Assembly (NCBI GenBank): GCA_027023445.1
Contig: JALVVK010000082.1
Location: 1-35,709 of the forward strand
Source: Deltaproteobacteria bacterium
GTDB lineage: Bacteria > Desulfobacterota > Dissulfuribacteria > Dissulfuribacterales > JALVPX01
DNA: 35,709 nt
Direction of reading: 5' to 3'
Shown in pieces: positions 34,448 to 35,709 of this stretch. The stretch's first letter is position 1. The number at the start of each line of letters is the position of its first letter. A model generated the notes under the pieces. It did no database searches, was not told where the DNA came from, and worked only from the letters and a program-made list of their open reading frames with translations. The translations under genes and the position numbers were made by a program.

Positions 34448-35709
34448 GCCTTTGCCTTGACCTTGCCATCCTGTACTACCGGAAATCTCAGTTCGAAAAC
34501 AGTACCATGCGGATGGTTGCCTGCCACCCTTATACGACCACCATGATCCGAAACAATGGAATTTACAATGGCAAGCCCAAGCCCGGTTCCCCCCTTCCTC
34601 CTGGAAAAATAGGGTTCAAACAGCCTGGGCCTGTCCTCCGGAGGAATGCCTGGCCCCGTATCCGAAACCCGGATAAAGACCTCATTTCTCCCGCCCTCTG
34701 AATCACTGCCAACCTCGACGGCAATGGCACCGCCGTCCGGCATGGAGGCAGCCGCATTTTCAAGCAGGTTTATCACGGCCCGTTTCACCTGATCCGGATC
34801 CATATCCGCCTTTGGCAGATCAGGACCATATATCCTCTGAAAGGTTATATCCTTTCTGGACTCCTGATAAATCGGGATGACTTCATCAACAAGCCTGGCC
34901 ACATCCGTTGGTACAAACCTTGGAGCGGGCATCCTGGCAAAACTGGAAAATTCATTGACAAGACGTTTCAATTCCTCCACCTGGCTGACAATTGTGCTGG
35001 TGCACCTGTCAAAAACCTGATGGTCATTCCCGTCAAACCGCTCCAGATATCGCTTGCGAAGGCGCTGCGCCGAAAGCTGAATGGGCGTGAGGGGATTTTT
35101 CACCTCGTGGGCTATCCTCCTTGCAACCTCTCTCCATGCGGCCAGACGCTGTATTTTTTCCAGCTCAGTAAGGTCATCAAAAACCACCACTACACCAAGG
35201 GAACGATCATCCTGATCCCGCAGCACCGTAAAACTCACCACAAGGGACAAAGTTTTGTCCCCCACAGGAAACCTTATGGAGCGATGAACAGTGCCGGACG
35301 GAGAATGGTTCAATTCGGCCCGTATCGTGTCAAACTCCTCCACCTGAACCGGACTTAAAAGCTCCCTGTAGGAGGTTCCTATCAACTGCTCGGCAGAATA
35401 ACCCAGTATGGCCTCGGCAGAACGGTTCATGGTGGTGATTATACCCTGCCTGTCAATGGAGATCACCCCGGCAGCCACGTTCTGAAGTATGATCTCAATG
35501 TAACGCTGCCTTCTTTCCAGTTCATCATAACTGTTTTTAAGCCCCAAGGATGCCTGTTCCGCCCTGCCCCTGGCCTCCTTGAGATCCTGCGTCATGGTGT
35601 TAAATGCCCGAACCAGGGAACTCAACTCATCCCTGCCCTCCGCCTCAAGCCTGAAATCGAGATCTCCCTGCGCGACCCTGTGGGTCGCCTCTGCCAGCAT
35701 CTGCACGGG
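34444..35709 (-). CDS. ntrY: Sensor kinase NtrY, 3' part (cut by window edge)
   Basis: The C-terminal about 420 residues of a membrane histidine kinase; the N-terminal membrane and periplasmic part lies beyond the window. Visible are a HAMP domain (VAQGDLDFRLEAEGRDELSS), a PAS domain (IEIILQNVAAGVISIDRQG, ending FDDLTELEKIQ), the DHp domain with EVARRIAHEVKNPLTPIQLS typical of NtrY, and the ATPase domain ([59 protein letters not shown]). Its stop overlaps the ntrX start by 4 bases, so the pair is translated together. Confidence 0.92.
   Translation of the reverse strand, partial: PVQMLAEATHRVAQGDLDFRLEAEGRDELSSLVRAFNTMTQDLKEARGRAEQASLGLKNSYDELERRQRYIEIILQNVAAGVISIDRQGIITTMNRSAEAILGYSAEQLIGTSYRELLSPVQVEEFDTIRAELNHSPSGTVHRSIRFPVGDKTLSLVVSFTVLRDQDDRSLGVVVVFDDLTELEKIQRLAAWREVARRIAHEVKNPLTPIQLSAQRLRKRYLERFDGNDHQVFDRCTSTIVSQVEELKRLVNEFSSFARMPAPRFVPTDVARLVDEVIPIYQESRKDITFQRIYGPDLPKADMDPDQVKRAVINLLENAAASMPDGGAIAVEVGSDSEGGRNEVFIRVSDTGPGIPPEDRPRLFEPYFSRRKGGTGLGLAIVNSIVSDHGGRIRVAGNHPHGTVFELRFPVVQDGKVKAKA

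Noticed and set aside
1-35709. CRISPR arrays, tRNA or rRNA genes
   Set aside because: No regularly spaced direct repeats with unique spacers were seen, and no stretch showing a tRNA cloverleaf or rRNA-like sequence was recognised by eye.

Overview
The window looks like a chromosomal segment of a Gram-negative bacterium. It has an LPS-type glycosyltransferase cluster with an MsbA-like flippase, a lipobox lipoprotein, envelope L,D-transpeptidases, and NtrYX and chemotaxis-type signalling genes. Gene content and codon use fit a delta-proteobacterium (Desulfobacterota-like), but no marker in the window fixes the taxon. No tRNA, rRNA or CRISPR array was seen.

Layout. (1) 151-9192, minus strand: a compact run starting with msbA, then a GT2, GT4 (WaaG-like), GT4, polysaccharide deacetylase, GT9 (heptosyltransferase-type), GT4 and GT4. 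Several neighbours overlap by 4 bases. This is an LPS core or surface-glycan assembly operon. (2) 9618-12858, plus strand: pstC-pstA-pstB with 4-base overlaps, followed after 3 bases by cmk; pstS and phoU are absent here. (3) 13159-15311: a MarR regulator, a DUF72 protein, an unrecognised helical 190-aa protein and a small Cys-containing ORF. (4) 15336-16775: debris, with an IS66 TnpB remnant, a frameshifted membrane-anchored gene and an AT-rich stretch with strong inverted repeats. (5) 16776-24692, plus strand: a tightly packed signalling operon of HTH-REC protein, CheD-HDOD fusion, CheR, 1247-aa hybrid histidine kinase, 82-aa free-standing DHp-like protein and REC-histidine kinase, with no CheA, CheW or CheB. 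(6) 24723-28752: IS3 remnant, a PilJ-type chemoreceptor, IS66 transposase remnant and a REC-PAS-kinase. (7) 29450-33067, plus strand: eukaryotic-type HisA, L,D-transpeptidase, a divergent Ala-rich lipoprotein ending in Lys, a second YkuD-fold protein and PlsY. (8) 33068-35709, minus strand: ntrX and the 3' part of ntrY, cut by the window edge.

The strongest candidates for something new are the chemotaxis-like operon of part 5, which pairs receptor-modifying enzymes (CheR, CheD-HDOD) with phosphorelay proteins including an orphan phosphoacceptor-type domain, and the lipoprotein/L,D-transpeptidase group of part 7, which looks like a self-contained system for tethering the outer membrane to peptidoglycan. 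IS66 debris lies on both sides of the signalling block, which suggests that region was assembled or reshuffled by mobile elements.
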